Assembly: GCF_945873075.1 (NCBI RefSeq)
Contig: NZ_CAMCBS010000002.1
Span: forward strand, 82,632-146,631
Direction: 5' to 3'
Length of the DNA stretch: 64,000 nucleotides
Origin: an uncultured Moraxella sp.
Lineage (GTDB): Bacteria > Pseudomonadota > Gammaproteobacteria > Pseudomonadales > Moraxellaceae
Under the pieces are notes generated by a model. That model worked only from the letters and a program-made list of their open reading frames with translations, was not told the origin of the DNA and searched no databases. This document shows, piece by piece, positions 1 through 8,816 of the stretch. The position numbers and the translations under genes were made by a program. How positions within the stretch are numbered: position 1 is the first letter of the stretch; each line of letters starts with the position of its first letter.

Positions 1-97
1 TTGTTACCGCAAGTGCCGAACAGATACCCAAGATTTGTAGTGCAATCGGGTTGTTGTTAAAAATCGGCGTTGTTAAGATGCTTTTGGTATCAGCCAT
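1..97 (-). CDS. nqrD: Na+-NQR subunit D, N-terminal fragment
   Basis: Integral membrane subunit of the sodium-translocating NADH:quinone reductase. Only the first 32 codons lie in the window; the gene runs off the left edge. The visible start reads [13 protein letters not shown] followed by [19 protein letters not shown], which matches the NqrD N-terminus and the beginning of its first membrane segment. The ATG at 97 follows the nqrC stop codon by two bases, and an AAGGAG ribosome site lies inside the end of nqrC, so the two are translated from one transcript. Identification rests on the short N-terminus plus the nqrABC order. Confidence 0.9.
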   Translation of the reverse strand, partial: MADTKSILTTPIFNNNPIALQILGICSALAVT

Positions 98-99
98 GA

Positions 100-909
100 T
101 TATGCTCCTTGACCAGAATCAGCTTTGTTGGCTTTTAGGTTATCCAAAAACGGCTTGTAGCCATTTTCACCCATCCAAAATTGCAGCAGATTATTCACAC
201 CACGAATGGTCAAAGTTGCACCACTGATGCCATCCACTTGACCTTCTTTGGCTGTACCAGCTTTGGTGACAGCCATCTTCATCGAACCATCTTCATTATA
301 CAGCTGCTTATCCACCCATAGGGCACGCCATGGCTCATCGGTGATACGAGAACCTAAGCCTGGGGTTTCTTTGTGTTGATAGAAGTTTACGCCCTTGATG
401 GTATTTAGGTCTTTGTCTAGGGTCAATAGACCATAGATTTGACCCCATAGACCTGCACCATGAATCGGTAGGACAAGTTCTTCAACATTGCCATCAGCAC
501 CTTTAGCTAGATAAACTTTGCTAAATTTCGGCTTGCCACCGATACCTGCGGTGTCATTCTCTAGTGGTGTTGATAGATTTGGTGTGCGTGCAGCTTTGGC
601 AACATCATAGCTATTGACATCACCTAGACCTGCTGCAGCAATCTCTTCATCGGTGGCATAAGCACCGGTTTCTAGATTGATATAGCGCACATCAAAACTG
701 GCAAAACGCTCAGCAATCACCGATGTTGAGTCGGTTTGTGGGTTGAATTTGCCAGCAGCGATTAGGATGTTTTTGTTCAAATCTTGGCGCGCATTGTCTT
801 GTTGCTTAGATTTTAGACCGACAGCAACTGCCGACACGAGCACCGAACACACCAAGCACAGTACCAACGCTGTGACGATGGTGCTTGCGTTACTATTTTT
901 GGCTGACAT
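100..909 (-). CDS. nqrC: Na+-NQR subunit C (covalent FMN subunit)
   Basis: Subunit C of the respiratory sodium pump that oxidises NADH, reduces ubiquinone and exports Na+ across the inner membrane. The 269-residue protein has one N-terminal membrane helix (about residues 8-30) and a periplasmic FMN-binding domain. The SGAT flavinylation motif is at residues 229-232, so Thr232 should carry FMN through a phosphoester bond (known for the family). The start codon overlaps the 3' end of nqrB by 17 bases, and nqrD follows two bases after the stop, giving a tight operon. Length is normal for the family. Confidence 0.96.
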   Translation of the reverse strand: MSAKNSNASTIVTALVLCLVCSVLVSAVAVGLKSKQQDNARQDLNKNILIAAGKFNPQTDSTSVIAERFASFDVRYINLETGAYATDEEIAAAGLGDVNSYDVAKAARTPNLSTPLENDTAGIGGKPKFSKVYLAKGADGNVEELVLPIHGAGLWGQIYGLLTLDKDLNTIKGVNFYQHKETPGLGSRITDEPWRALWVDKQLYNEDGSMKMAVTKAGTAKEGQVDGISGATLTIRGVNNLLQFWMGENGYKPFLDNLKANKADSGQGA

Positions 910-2122
910 TGCTTAATCTCCGTGCAGTTTGGCGTTTGATGTTGGCTTGAGTGACGAAGTAGTCAAATAGTGGTGCGAACAAGTTAGCAAACAAGATGGC
1001 AAGCATGATGCCTTCTGGGAATGCAGGGTTCACCACACGGATAACCACAGTCATAAAGCCGATAAGTAAACCATAGCACCAACGACCTGTATTGGTATGT
1101 GCTGCTGACACAGGGTCAGTTGCCATAAATACCGCACCAAACATAAAGCCACCGATGACCAAATGCCAATGGGCAGGTAGGCTCATCATTGGGTTTTCGC
1201 CGCCGATTAGGTTAAAGATGAACGCAGTCACCACCAGACCCACCACAGAGCCTGCAATCACACGCCATGATGCGATACGAGTCCACAACAGACCAATCAT
1301 ACCAATCAAGATGGCAAGGGTAGAGACTTCACCGATAGAGCCTTGCATATTACCTAGGAAGGCATCCATCCAAGTGATGGTGTTGCCATAGGCATCGACA
1401 AATTTATCAGGTGTTACGCCCAGTGCTGCCAAGCCAAGTGGGGTTGCGCCACTAAAGCCATCGACCGCTGTCCAAATCGCATCACCTGACATATAGGCAG
1501 GATAAGCAAAGTATAGGAACGCACGACCAGCTAGGGCAGGGTTTAGGAAGTTTTTACCTGTACCGCCAAACACTTCTTTGGCAACGACAACACCAAAGCT
1601 GATGCCTAGCGCCACTTGCCATAGTGGAATATCTGGTGGTAGTGATAGGGCAAATAGCACCGAAGTCACAAAGAAACCTTCGTTCACTTCATGGCCACGC
1701 ACGACGGCAAAGATGATTTCCCATAGGATACCGACAGCAAAGGTCACGGCATAAATTGGCAAAAATTGCATCGCGCCATAAAGGAAACACGCCCAAACGC
1801 TATTTGGATCGTAGCCCGCCATATCGGTGATGATGGTACGCCAGCCGTCAGGGGTGATGCCCAGTTGTTGGATGGCGGTTAGGGCTTGAAAGCCGACATT
1901 GTACATACCCCAGAACATCACAGGGAAAGTACATAGCCAAACAGTAATCATGATACGCTTAAGGTCGATACCATCACGCACATGAGAAGCGCTATAAGTC
2001 TGAGATGACGGCTGACGGAAAAAGGTGTCAAACATCTCAAACACAGCATAATATTTCTCGTACTTACCACCTTTGGCAAATGATGGCTCCATACGGTCAA
2101 AGATATTGTGAATGAACTTCAT
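893..2122 (-). CDS. nqrB: Na+-NQR subunit B (covalent FMN, membrane)
   Basis: Large membrane subunit of Na+-NQR, involved in quinone reduction and Na+ translocation. The 409-residue product has many hydrophobic segments and the flavinylation motif SGAT in the string [10 protein letters not shown]; Thr227 is the expected FMN-carrying residue. The stretch [14 protein letters not shown] is typical of the NqrB/RnfD family. It starts two bases after the nqrA stop codon and overlaps nqrC by 17 bases. Covalent FMN attachment by an ApbE transferase is established for the family; no apbE is in this window. Confidence 0.96.
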   Translation of the reverse strand: MKFIHNIFDRMEPSFAKGGKYEKYYAVFEMFDTFFRQPSSQTYSASHVRDGIDLKRIMITVWLCTFPVMFWGMYNVGFQALTAIQQLGITPDGWRTIITDMAGYDPNSVWACFLYGAMQFLPIYAVTFAVGILWEIIFAVVRGHEVNEGFFVTSVLFALSLPPDIPLWQVALGISFGVVVAKEVFGGTGKNFLNPALAGRAFLYFAYPAYMSGDAIWTAVDGFSGATPLGLAALGVTPDKFVDAYGNTITWMDAFLGNMQGSIGEVSTLAILIGMIGLLWTRIASWRVIAGSVVGLVVTAFIFNLIGGENPMMSLPAHWHLVIGGFMFGAVFMATDPVSAAHTNTGRWCYGLLIGFMTVVIRVVNPAFPEGIMLAILFANLFAPLFDYFVTQANIKRQTARRLSNVSQK

Positions 2123-2124
2123 GG

Positions 2125-3477
2125 TTAGCCTTCCTGCTCAATACGGGTCAAGTTATCACGCAAAATATCACCAAATTCATATTTACCCGGTGATACAAAG
2201 GTGCACAATGCCAAGTCTTCTTCGTCAAGCTCCAAAGCACCCAAATCCACCGCTGTGATGATGTCTTCGACAATCAGTGCACGCAGTAGCTGAGTAGGTA
2301 GGTAGTCTTGTGGCATGACAGTCTCATAAAGACCGATTGGCACCATCGCGCGTGGTGAGCCGTTGGTACTGGTCGTAAAGGCGTATTTTTTGCCTTTGAA
2401 AAATTGCGAGATATAGATTGGCAATTTTGAGAAACGGTTGCTACCTAGAGCAAAAAAGTGCATCGCAGGGCGTTCACGACCTTCAGCCAGTGCTGAGACT
2501 TGGTTGTGGAAACGACCCAAGAACGCCACAGCGTCAGTTGCCTTGCGACCTGATAGTACAGAGCCTGAGATGATACGGTTGTCATCACCGTTTAGCTCGT
2601 CACGAGTCAGCTCAAGCAGGTCAGCACCACGAGTGGTGCGGATTAGACGTGGGTTTTTGACCACAGGGCCTGCCAGACTGATTAGGCGATCGGTGTGGAT
2701 TTTACCGGTAGTAAATAGCTTGCCGATGGCGATGACGTCTTGGTAATTGATCGTCCAAACTGTCGTACCACGACCCAATGGGCGCAAAAAGTGAATGTGC
2801 GTGCCTGCGTTACCTGCTGGATGCACACCGGTGAAACCTTGATAGATGGTTTCGTTACCTTCTGCGGTTTTGCTTACTTTCTCAGGGGCGACATCACCAT
2901 GACAGACATAGGTCTTTGGTGAGAGCGTTGATAAAACTGCCAAGCCATCATTAAAAGAAGCGATTTCTTCAAATAATACCACCGCAGGATCAACCGCCAA
3001 TGGGTTGGTGTCGGTTGCGGTGACAAAGATGGCGTCAGGTGTGCTATCAATTTCAGGTGAGCGGCTAAACGGACGAGTGCGAAGTGCTGTCCATTCGCCT
3101 GATGCGACCAGCTGTTCAACCACAGTGGCACGGTCAAGCAGGCTCAAATCTTCTGAATTATAGCCATTAAAGGTGATTTCGGCGGCTGCATTATCATCAC
3201 GAGCGATGACTAGGCTTTCAAATACACGGCGTTCGCCACGATTGATGGCGACCACTTTACCGCTCACAGGGGCGGTATATTTGACACCCGCACGCTTTTT
3301 ATCTTCGAACAACACCTGTCCTTTGGCAACAATATCGCCTTCCTTCACAAACATCGTTGGACGCATGCCGATATAGTCATAACCGACAAGTGCAACTTGA
3401 GTTGGCGTGTGTTCGCTAATTTGCTTGGATGGCTCACCTGTGATGGGCAAGTCCAAGCCTTTTTTGATGGTAATCAT
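2125..3477 (-). CDS. nqrA: Na+-NQR subunit A
   Basis: Cytoplasmic subunit A of the Na+-translocating NADH:quinone reductase. The 450-residue protein begins [17 protein letters not shown], the characteristic NqrA opening, and has no membrane segment. It is the first gene of the operon, transcribed leftwards, with nqrB following almost without a gap. The 469-base region upstream (3478-3946) must hold the operon promoter. No truncation or oddity is seen. Confidence 0.96.
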   Translation of the reverse strand: MITIKKGLDLPITGEPSKQISEHTPTQVALVGYDYIGMRPTMFVKEGDIVAKGQVLFEDKKRAGVKYTAPVSGKVVAINRGERRVFESLVIARDDNAAAEITFNGYNSEDLSLLDRATVVEQLVASGEWTALRTRPFSRSPEIDSTPDAIFVTATDTNPLAVDPAVVLFEEIASFNDGLAVLSTLSPKTYVCHGDVAPEKVSKTAEGNETIYQGFTGVHPAGNAGTHIHFLRPLGRGTTVWTINYQDVIAIGKLFTTGKIHTDRLISLAGPVVKNPRLIRTTRGADLLELTRDELNGDDNRIISGSVLSGRKATDAVAFLGRFHNQVSALAEGRERPAMHFFALGSNRFSKLPIYISQFFKGKKYAFTTSTNGSPRAMVPIGLYETVMPQDYLPTQLLRALIVEDIITAVDLGALELDEEDLALCTFVSPGKYEFGDILRDNLTRIEQEG

Positions 3478-3649
3478 AAGCGGATACTTAAATTAAGACC
3501 AAAACACACCAGCACAGCAACAGCCCAAAACAAGGCTTGCAATGGCTGGCTACCAAATTTCCCTAAAAACATCCAAAGCTTGTGGCTATCAGATAGCTGC
3601 AAGTTGATTTTGTCTAAAGGCTTATGTCAATGTGTAATAATATAAGGTT

Positions 3650-3662
3650 TGTTACTGTAACA
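3650..3662. promoter_or_regulatory. 13-base palindrome upstream of the nqr operon
   Basis: TGTTACTGTAACA reads the same on both strands apart from the central base. It sits about 175 bases upstream of nqrA and about 285 upstream of hisA. A dimeric regulator could bind here, but no regulator is identified. Confidence 0.35.
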
Positions 3663-3899
3663 TTACCCAAAAAGTACAATTGACACAAGTAACCTTTCAA
3701 TTATACGCTAAAATGCCGAAAAATTATAGGCTTAACTAATGATTATATAGCAAAAAATAGGGTAAAACTGCATCAAAAAGCCCGATTTTGCTGATTTATA
3801 TTTATAAAACTAATAAGTATATACAAGTGATGTGGACGATGATTGGCAAGTTTTTGCCTTAAACTGTTGTAAGCAATGCTAGGATAATTGCCCAAAACC

Positions 3900-3908
3900 T
3901 GCTAAAAT
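3900..3908 (+). promoter_or_regulatory. Extended -10 promoter candidate for hisA
   Basis: TGCTAAAAT (extended -10, TG-N-TAAAAT) lies 39 bases before the hisA start codon. No good -35 box is present at 17 bases. The same TGCTAtAAT-type box precedes several other genes in this window. Confidence 0.45.
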
Positions 3909-3946
3909 GCTGTCCATTGATAGACCGTCATTAATAAGGAAAACTT

Positions 3947-4678
3947 ATGTCTATGCTGATTATCCCTGCCATCGACCTAAAAGATGGCAAATGCGTCCGC
4001 CTAAAGCAAGGTAGAATGGACGATGACACCGTATTTAGCGATGACCCTGTGGCGATGGCGAGCCAATGGGTAGCTCAAGGCGCACGCCGTCTGCATTTGG
4101 TGGATTTAAACGGTGCATTTGATGGCATGCCTGTGCACAAAGATGTGGTGACAGCAATTGCCAAAGCGCATCCGAATTTGCCGATTCAGCTGGGCGGCGG
4201 TGTGCGTAGTCTTAGCACGATTGAGCATTATCTAGACGCAGGGCTGACCTATATCATCATCGGCACAAAGGCGGTCGAAGAGCCTGAATTTGTGGAGCTT
4301 GCCTGCCGTGAGTTTGCAGGGCATATCATCGTCGGTATCGACGCCAAAGATGGCATGGTGGCGACGCATGGCTGGGCGAATGTCACCGATGTCAAGGCGA
4401 CCGAGCTTGCCAAGCGATTTGCTGATGCGGGCGTGTCAAGCATCGTCTATACCGACATCGCCAAAGATGGCATGATGCAGGGCGTGAATATCGAGCAGAC
4501 GGTGGAGTTAGCTCGCTTTAGCGGTCTGCCGGTGATTGCATCAGGGGGCGTGACCAATCTTGATGACATCCATGTGCTCAAGCCATACAGCGAGCATCTA
4601 CTCGGTGCGATCACAGGGCGTGCGATTTATGAAGGGACGCTGGATTTGGCGGCGGCGCAGGCACTGCTTGATGCCTAA
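3947..4678 (+). CDS. hisA: Phosphoribosylformimino-AICAR phosphate isomerase
   Basis: Histidine biosynthesis enzyme that isomerises ProFAR to PRFAR (Amadori rearrangement) in the cytoplasm. The 243-residue TIM barrel opens with [20 protein letters not shown], which contains the first catalytic Asp. The second catalytic Asp is in [14 protein letters not shown] and ASGGVTN form the two phosphate-binding loops. The gene stands alone, without other his genes, and is followed by a strong hairpin terminator. Length is standard. Confidence 0.97.
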   Translation: MSMLIIPAIDLKDGKCVRLKQGRMDDDTVFSDDPVAMASQWVAQGARRLHLVDLNGAFDGMPVHKDVVTAIAKAHPNLPIQLGGGVRSLSTIEHYLDAGLTYIIIGTKAVEEPEFVELACREFAGHIIVGIDAKDGMVATHGWANVTDVKATELAKRFADAGVSSIVYTDIAKDGMMQGVNIEQTVELARFSGLPVIASGGVTNLDDIHVLKPYSEHLLGAITGRAIYEGTLDLAAAQALLDA

Positions 4679-4709
4679 ATGCAGTCAGCTGATGGCTGAT
4701 TGATTGTTA

Positions 4710-4740
4710 ATACCCCGAATGTGATGTTCGGGGTATTTTT
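4710..4740 (+). terminator. Intrinsic terminator after hisA
   Basis: A ten-base stem ATACCCCGAA / TTCGGGGTAT with a seven-base loop, followed by a T run. Confidence 0.9.
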
Positions 4741-4846
4741 ATGGGTATAAAGTAACAAAATCATCTTATAAACGCTTGCTTGATGAATGCTTATCGTATA
4801 TGCTAAGGTGTATCAATCGGATGGATTTGCTTATCAAGGAATGATG

Positions 4847-5317
4847 ATGAAACAACTCTTACCACTGACTCTAGCACTATTCACCGTCGGCTGTACTACC
4901 ACACAGCCGACCGTTCAAGTAGGTCAATCAACCACAGAATCTACCCAGACACAGATTTTGTATTATTGGGTGCATCCAAAAAATCCTGTGCAAATGCTTG
5001 GTGTGGTATCAGGTGAGTTTTATTGGGAAAATGGTTGCATTTATCTATTGCAAAATGGCAAGAAATTCACCGCCCAATTCCCAGAACTGCCCAAAGACAG
5101 CGTTGTGTGGCATGAGCAGCGCCGCACTTTAACACTTAAAAACGCCAATAATTTATCTGAAACTGTGGAATTTTACATGGGTGACGTGATTCTTACCAAT
5201 GGCTATTATTCTGCTTATACGGCAGAAAAAATTGCCAATACAGATGAGCAGGATAGAAAATGTTTATCGCCAGATGGTATGGCAAATATCGGTACAGTAA
5301 GTATTGAAAAACTTTAA
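4847..5317 (+). CDS. Small lipoprotein, first of a tandem pair
   Basis: Unrecognised lipoprotein of about 156 residues. The N-terminus MKQLLPLTLALFTVGC is a signal peptide with a lipobox (cleavage before Cys16 expected), followed by a Thr/Gln-rich linker and a small domain with YYW, EFYWENGCIYLLQNGK and MGDVILTNG. Three consecutive ATG codons (4841, 4844, 4847) occur; the third has the best distance (six bases) from the AAGGA ribosome site at 4836-4840. The next gene encodes a clear paralogue with the same leader and ribosome site. The envelope function is unknown; the lipid anchor is inferred from the lipobox. Confidence 0.8.
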   Translation: MKQLLPLTLALFTVGCTTTQPTVQVGQSTTESTQTQILYYWVHPKNPVQMLGVVSGEFYWENGCIYLLQNGKKFTAQFPELPKDSVVWHEQRRTLTLKNANNLSETVEFYMGDVILTNGYYSAYTAEKIANTDEQDRKCLSPDGMANIGTVSIEKL

Positions 5318-5342
5318 AATTTAAGCTTATCAAGGAATGATG

Positions 5343-5855
5343 ATGAAAATGCTCTTACCACTGACTCTAGCACTATTCACTATTGGATGCACAACCACGC
5401 AGCCAACTGTTCAAGCACAGCAACGGACTATCGAACCTATCGCACAGACAGTCAATCCAGTTAAAACACATATTATGTATTATTGGATTGACCCAATTCA
5501 TGAAGGTCAAACACTAATGACAACATCTAGAGAATTTTATTGGCAAGATGGTTGTCTGTATCTACTAAACCAACATGGCAAACTGGCTGCTGCATTTCCT
5601 GAATTTCCAAAAGATGCTATTCAGTGGAATGAGCAGGATAAAACCTTGACCATGACCAATAAAGATAGACCGCCTAAGCAGTTTACCTTTAAGATGGGTG
5701 ATGTGATTTATACCAATGGCACGGTTGTTCACAAGAAAAATATCAATATGGATGACCAAACCCCAGAAGATTATAAATGTCTTGAATTTTCGACAGGTAT
5801 AGCAGCTCTTGGCACGATTGATATCGAAAAATATGATATGTCGGATAAGCGATAA
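5343..5855 (+). CDS. Small lipoprotein, second of a tandem pair
   Basis: Paralogue of the preceding gene, about 170 residues, with leader MKMLLPLTLALFTIGC and lipobox. The shared core is MYYWIDP, REFYWQDGCLYLLNQHGKL, FPEFPKDAIQWNEQ and MGDVIYTNG; one Cys in the core (DGC) and one near the C-terminus (YKC) are conserved in both and could form a disulfide. The DNA just upstream (AAGGAATGATGATGAAA) is repeated almost unchanged before both genes, which indicates a recent tandem duplication. The start is placed on the third ATG for the same spacing reason. Function unknown. Confidence 0.8.
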   Translation: MKMLLPLTLALFTIGCTTTQPTVQAQQRTIEPIAQTVNPVKTHIMYYWIDPIHEGQTLMTTSREFYWQDGCLYLLNQHGKLAAAFPEFPKDAIQWNEQDKTLTMTNKDRPPKQFTFKMGDVIYTNGTVVHKKNINMDDQTPEDYKCLEFSTGIAALGTIDIEKYDMSDKR

Positions 5856-5886
5856 GCTGTGATTGGCAAAAAATTGCAAACTTTAG

Positions 5887-5937
5887 TAAAAAAACACCCC
5901 AATTGTTAGCATTGTTAGCCAATTGGGGTGTTTAATT
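5887..5937. terminator. Bidirectional terminator
   Basis: Stem of 13 bases (5892-5904 with 5921-5933) flanked by an A run on the left and T-rich DNA on the right, lying between convergent genes. It can end transcripts from both sides. Confidence 0.85.
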
Positions 5938-5941
5938 TTGA

Positions 5942-6850
5942 TTAATGATGTGTGTGCTGACTGTGGTCGGTATGAGTGGGGTCAGTATGAGTGGCGTGTG
6001 CATCAGGCTTGGCGTCGGTGGATGGATTGGCAGGCTGATGCTGTGTGTGGTCTGTATGCGCTGAGTGGGCGGTGTGATTGCCATCTGCACTTGCTGTATC
6101 GTGCGTGCTATGGTCGCTGTGATTGGCGTGTGCACTGTGGTTGCTGTGGTCGCCATGATTGCCGTGAAGCTTGTGCATGAGTGGCATACTAAAGGCAATG
6201 GCAAGCCCTGAGATAATCATGATAGCACCGCTAAATTTACGCAGATGCAAGGTGGTGATTTTGGATTTTAGCCAAGTAATCAGCGAACCTGTTGCAAGGA
6301 GCATCGGCAAAGTCCCAAGCCAAAAAAACACCATAAACCCTGCTGCCGACAGACCAAATTGGTCATCGCTTGCTAGTCCTAGTGCCACACCAAGCGCCCC
6401 ATACACCAGACCGCAAGGCAAAAATCCCCACAACAAGCCTGCAAACACCGCCTTTGGCACGGTATCCATCGGTAGCACCTTACTGCGAATTGGAGCAAGT
6501 GCGTTCCATAAACCCAAGCCTGCTTTTTCAAGCTTATTAAGCACCGGCAAGCCAAACATCAACAAGCCTGCAAAGATAAGCGCACCGCCGAGCAGATATT
6601 TTGGCAGATTGCCATTTGCCATCAATGGCGCAAAAATATGCTTACCAACGGTCGCCGCCACAAGCCCAAGCAGTACATAACTGCCCAAGCGTCCGATATG
6701 ATAGCACGCCATGAGTAGCAGTTTTTTGGTGGGACTGTGTGCTTTCATCGACAGGCTAAACGCCGCCACGATACCGCCACACATCCCAAGACAATGTGGC
6801 GAACCAAGCAAACCCATGCTTAGCGCAGCAAAAATCAGTGCAAAAGTCAT
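5942..6850 (-). CDS. TauE/SafE-like membrane protein with His-rich tail
   Basis: Polytopic inner-membrane protein of 302 residues, of the COG2836-type sulfite exporter TauE/SafE family. It begins MTFALIFAALSMGLLGSPHC and contains the family motif SPHCLGMCGG in the first helix; about six or seven hydrophobic segments follow (to about residue 225). The last 75 or so residues are hydrophilic and contain about 20 histidines in short DH, NH and TH units. The gene lies eight bases downstream of ccoS; relatives near cbb3-oxidase genes are associated with copper supply, so a metal-handling role is plausible. Ribosome site AAGG six bases before the ATG. Substrate unknown. Confidence 0.8.
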   Translation of the reverse strand: MTFALIFAALSMGLLGSPHCLGMCGGIVAAFSLSMKAHSPTKKLLLMACYHIGRLGSYVLLGLVAATVGKHIFAPLMANGNLPKYLLGGALIFAGLLMFGLPVLNKLEKAGLGLWNALAPIRSKVLPMDTVPKAVFAGLLWGFLPCGLVYGALGVALGLASDDQFGLSAAGFMVFFWLGTLPMLLATGSLITWLKSKITTLHLRKFSGAIMIISGLAIAFSMPLMHKLHGNHGDHSNHSAHANHSDHSTHDTASADGNHTAHSAHTDHTQHQPANPSTDAKPDAHATHTDPTHTDHSQHTHH

Positions 6851-6858
6851 ACGATGCC

Positions 6859-7035
6859 TTATTTATGTTTTGATTGTTGGATTTTTCGGCGTGCTTGGCG
6901 GTCATCCAGGATGATTTGCTCGGGGGCATTGTCCAAATCTTCAAACTGATTGGACTTGACCGCATAATAAATCGCCCAAATCGCCACCACAAATAGCATG
7001 AGACTGAGCGGAATTAATAAATAAATGCTTAACAT
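6859..7035 (-). CDS. ccoS: cbb3-type cytochrome oxidase maturation protein CcoS
   Basis: Small open frame of 58 codons beginning MLSIYLLIPLSLMLFVVAIW, with one membrane helix (about residues 4-26), then AVKSNQFEDLDNAPEQIILD and a basic tail. This matches CcoS, a one-helix protein needed for assembling active cbb3 cytochrome c oxidase with its haem and copper cofactors. It lies directly upstream of the TauE/SafE-like gene, the usual neighbourhood. The structural ccoNOPQ genes are not in the window. Confidence 0.85.
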   Translation of the reverse strand: MLSIYLLIPLSLMLFVVAIWAIYYAVKSNQFEDLDNAPEQIILDDRQARRKIQQSKHK

Positions 7036-7160
7036 GGCACTCTCTTAGACCGATTGGCAGAGCCTTTTTGTCGCTTTGCCCAAAATTTGTGCTATTTTAC
7101 CAAAAATCCCGATTGGCATAAAGGGATTATCCGCCTGTCTGTGCATTTGGTGCAAGATTG

Positions 7161-8684
7161 TTAGGATAGACAGCTGACGGCGATTTGTTGGTCGGCTAAG
7201 GCAGGCGTGATGTCATTGGCGACTGCTTTGGGATTGACTTGATAAGGGGTGCTGAGTATCTCAAATAAGCGCTGCACTTCACCAAAATCATCTGTTAGGG
7301 CATGCGTGATGGCGGTGTGTGCCATGTGGTTGCGTAGCACATAGACGGGGTTGTGCGTTGTCAGTCGCTGTATCACCGCTTGAGTGTCGTTTTCGGCTTG
7401 GATAAGATGAGTAAAGCGTGCTACCCATGCTTGCCAAGTGTCTAGCGCCTTGTGCGGTAGGCCACGAGTGAGTGTGCCAAGCAGTCGGCGTTCGTGCGTA
7501 TCGGCAGTATCGCTGTACATTTTATTTGCCGTATTATCCACTGTATCATCCGCCACCGCAATCAATGCACGAAAGGTATTGGTATAATCCAGCTGATAAG
7601 TTTTCATCAAATCAAGCAGTTCATAGCCAAGCGCCGTCGTCTCATCACTTGCGTTGGCAAAGCCAAGCTTATGCGCAAGTCCATCATGATAAGTCTCTTG
7701 TAGCGCTTGTTCATAGCTATCTAGCGCATCATCAATGGCGGTCGGTGTCACGCCGATACGCTGTAAATTTTTGAACACCGTTGCCAAATTCCAATAGCCA
7801 ATCATCGGCTGATTTTGGTAAGTGTATCTGCCTGTGTGGTCGGAGTGGTTATTAATCCAAGCAGGGTTAAAGCTTTCCATAAATCCAAAGGGCCCAAAGT
7901 CAAGCGTCGTACCTGTGATGTTCAGATTGTCCGTATTCATCACCCCATGACTAAAGCCGACCAGTTGCCACTTGGCAATCATGCATGCGGTATTGATGGC
8001 AATTTGCTTTATCAGTGCAGGCATATCTGCCGTACCTGCCGTGCTATCGTATAGTGATGGATAATAACTTTGGCAAATATGAGTGATAAATCCTGATAAA
8101 TAATCTGATGCATACATCGCCACCCATTCGATATGCCCCAGTCTGACATGACAGTCACTGACACGCAGTAGTGCAGCGGCTCGCTCCATCTGATAGCGTT
8201 GAATGGGTGTGTCCGACACCACAAAGCCAATCGCATCCGATGAGTCGATACCAAGACAATTCAGCGCATGACCGCACAGATATTCACGGATAGTACTAGC
8301 AATCATCGCTCGCCCATCGCCATGCCGAGAGTAGGGCGTGCGTCCTGCGCCTTTTAGGTGCAAATCTGTCAGTCGTCCATCATCATCCATCAGCTGTGCG
8401 ATTAATAAGCCACGCCCATCACCAAGCTGACCTGCCCACTGCCCAAACTGATGCCCTGCATATGCCATTGCAATCGGCTGTAACCCATGCGGACTTTGGC
8501 TTGCCAGTGGCGTCAGTCGCCCACTGATGACATCTTGCCAGTCGTTATCGCTAAGATTGCCAAGTCCAAGTTTATCAATCAATCCACGATTTATCGCACC
8601 TAGCTTAGGCGTATCAAGTGGCATAGGATTGATATGGCGGTACAGGCGTTCGTCATGTTTATGATAGTCGGTGATAAATTTCAT
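7161..8684 (-). CDS. selO: Protein adenylyltransferase SelO (YdiU)
   Basis: Pseudokinase-fold enzyme that transfers AMP from ATP to Ser, Thr or Tyr of target proteins, linked to redox control (family knowledge). The 507-residue protein shows HLKGAGRTPYSRHGDGRA and the nucleotide and metal motifs MNTDNLNITG and LDFGPFGFM. A cysteine sits near the C-terminus (SCLS), as in other SelO proteins, where a C-terminal Cys or selenocysteine is typical. It is somewhat longer than E. coli SelO (478). The start at 8684 has no strong ribosome site. Confidence 0.93.
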   Translation of the reverse strand: MKFITDYHKHDERLYRHINPMPLDTPKLGAINRGLIDKLGLGNLSDNDWQDVISGRLTPLASQSPHGLQPIAMAYAGHQFGQWAGQLGDGRGLLIAQLMDDDGRLTDLHLKGAGRTPYSRHGDGRAMIASTIREYLCGHALNCLGIDSSDAIGFVVSDTPIQRYQMERAAALLRVSDCHVRLGHIEWVAMYASDYLSGFITHICQSYYPSLYDSTAGTADMPALIKQIAINTACMIAKWQLVGFSHGVMNTDNLNITGTTLDFGPFGFMESFNPAWINNHSDHTGRYTYQNQPMIGYWNLATVFKNLQRIGVTPTAIDDALDSYEQALQETYHDGLAHKLGFANASDETTALGYELLDLMKTYQLDYTNTFRALIAVADDTVDNTANKMYSDTADTHERRLLGTLTRGLPHKALDTWQAWVARFTHLIQAENDTQAVIQRLTTHNPVYVLRNHMAHTAITHALTDDFGEVQRLFEILSTPYQVNPKAVANDITPALADQQIAVSCLS

Positions 8685-8751
8685 GGCATCTTAAGGGTGG
8701 TGATAAATGGTTTAGACAGTGTAGCACACTTTGGCTAAGTGTGATAATGCG

Positions 8752-8794
8752 ATAAAAAAAGAAAAACCCTTTATCCAAGCGTCGGATAAAGGGT
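8752..8794 (-). terminator. Terminator after the desaturase gene
   Basis: Eleven-base stem ACCCTTTATCC / GGATAAAGGGT; read on the minus strand it is followed by two T runs (8752-8765). Confidence 0.85.
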
Positions 8795-8816
8795 GGAGAA
8801 AAAGTGTTGCTAAAGC

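Larger units (their letters stand above)
3478..3946. other. Divergent intergenic region nqrA / hisA
   Basis: AT-rich, gene-free region between the divergent nqr operon and hisA. It holds a 13-base palindrome (3650-3662), a TTGACA hexamer at 3680-3685 followed after 16 bases by TATACG (a possible rightward promoter), and a better-placed TGCTAAAAT box near hisA. No open frame with a convincing ribosome site is visible. Confidence 0.6.

Noticed and set aside
5923..6180. Plus-strand frame rich in Cys and Trp
   Set aside because: Mirror of the His-rich tail codons (CAT/CAC read as ATG/GTG neighbours); no promoter or ribosome site.
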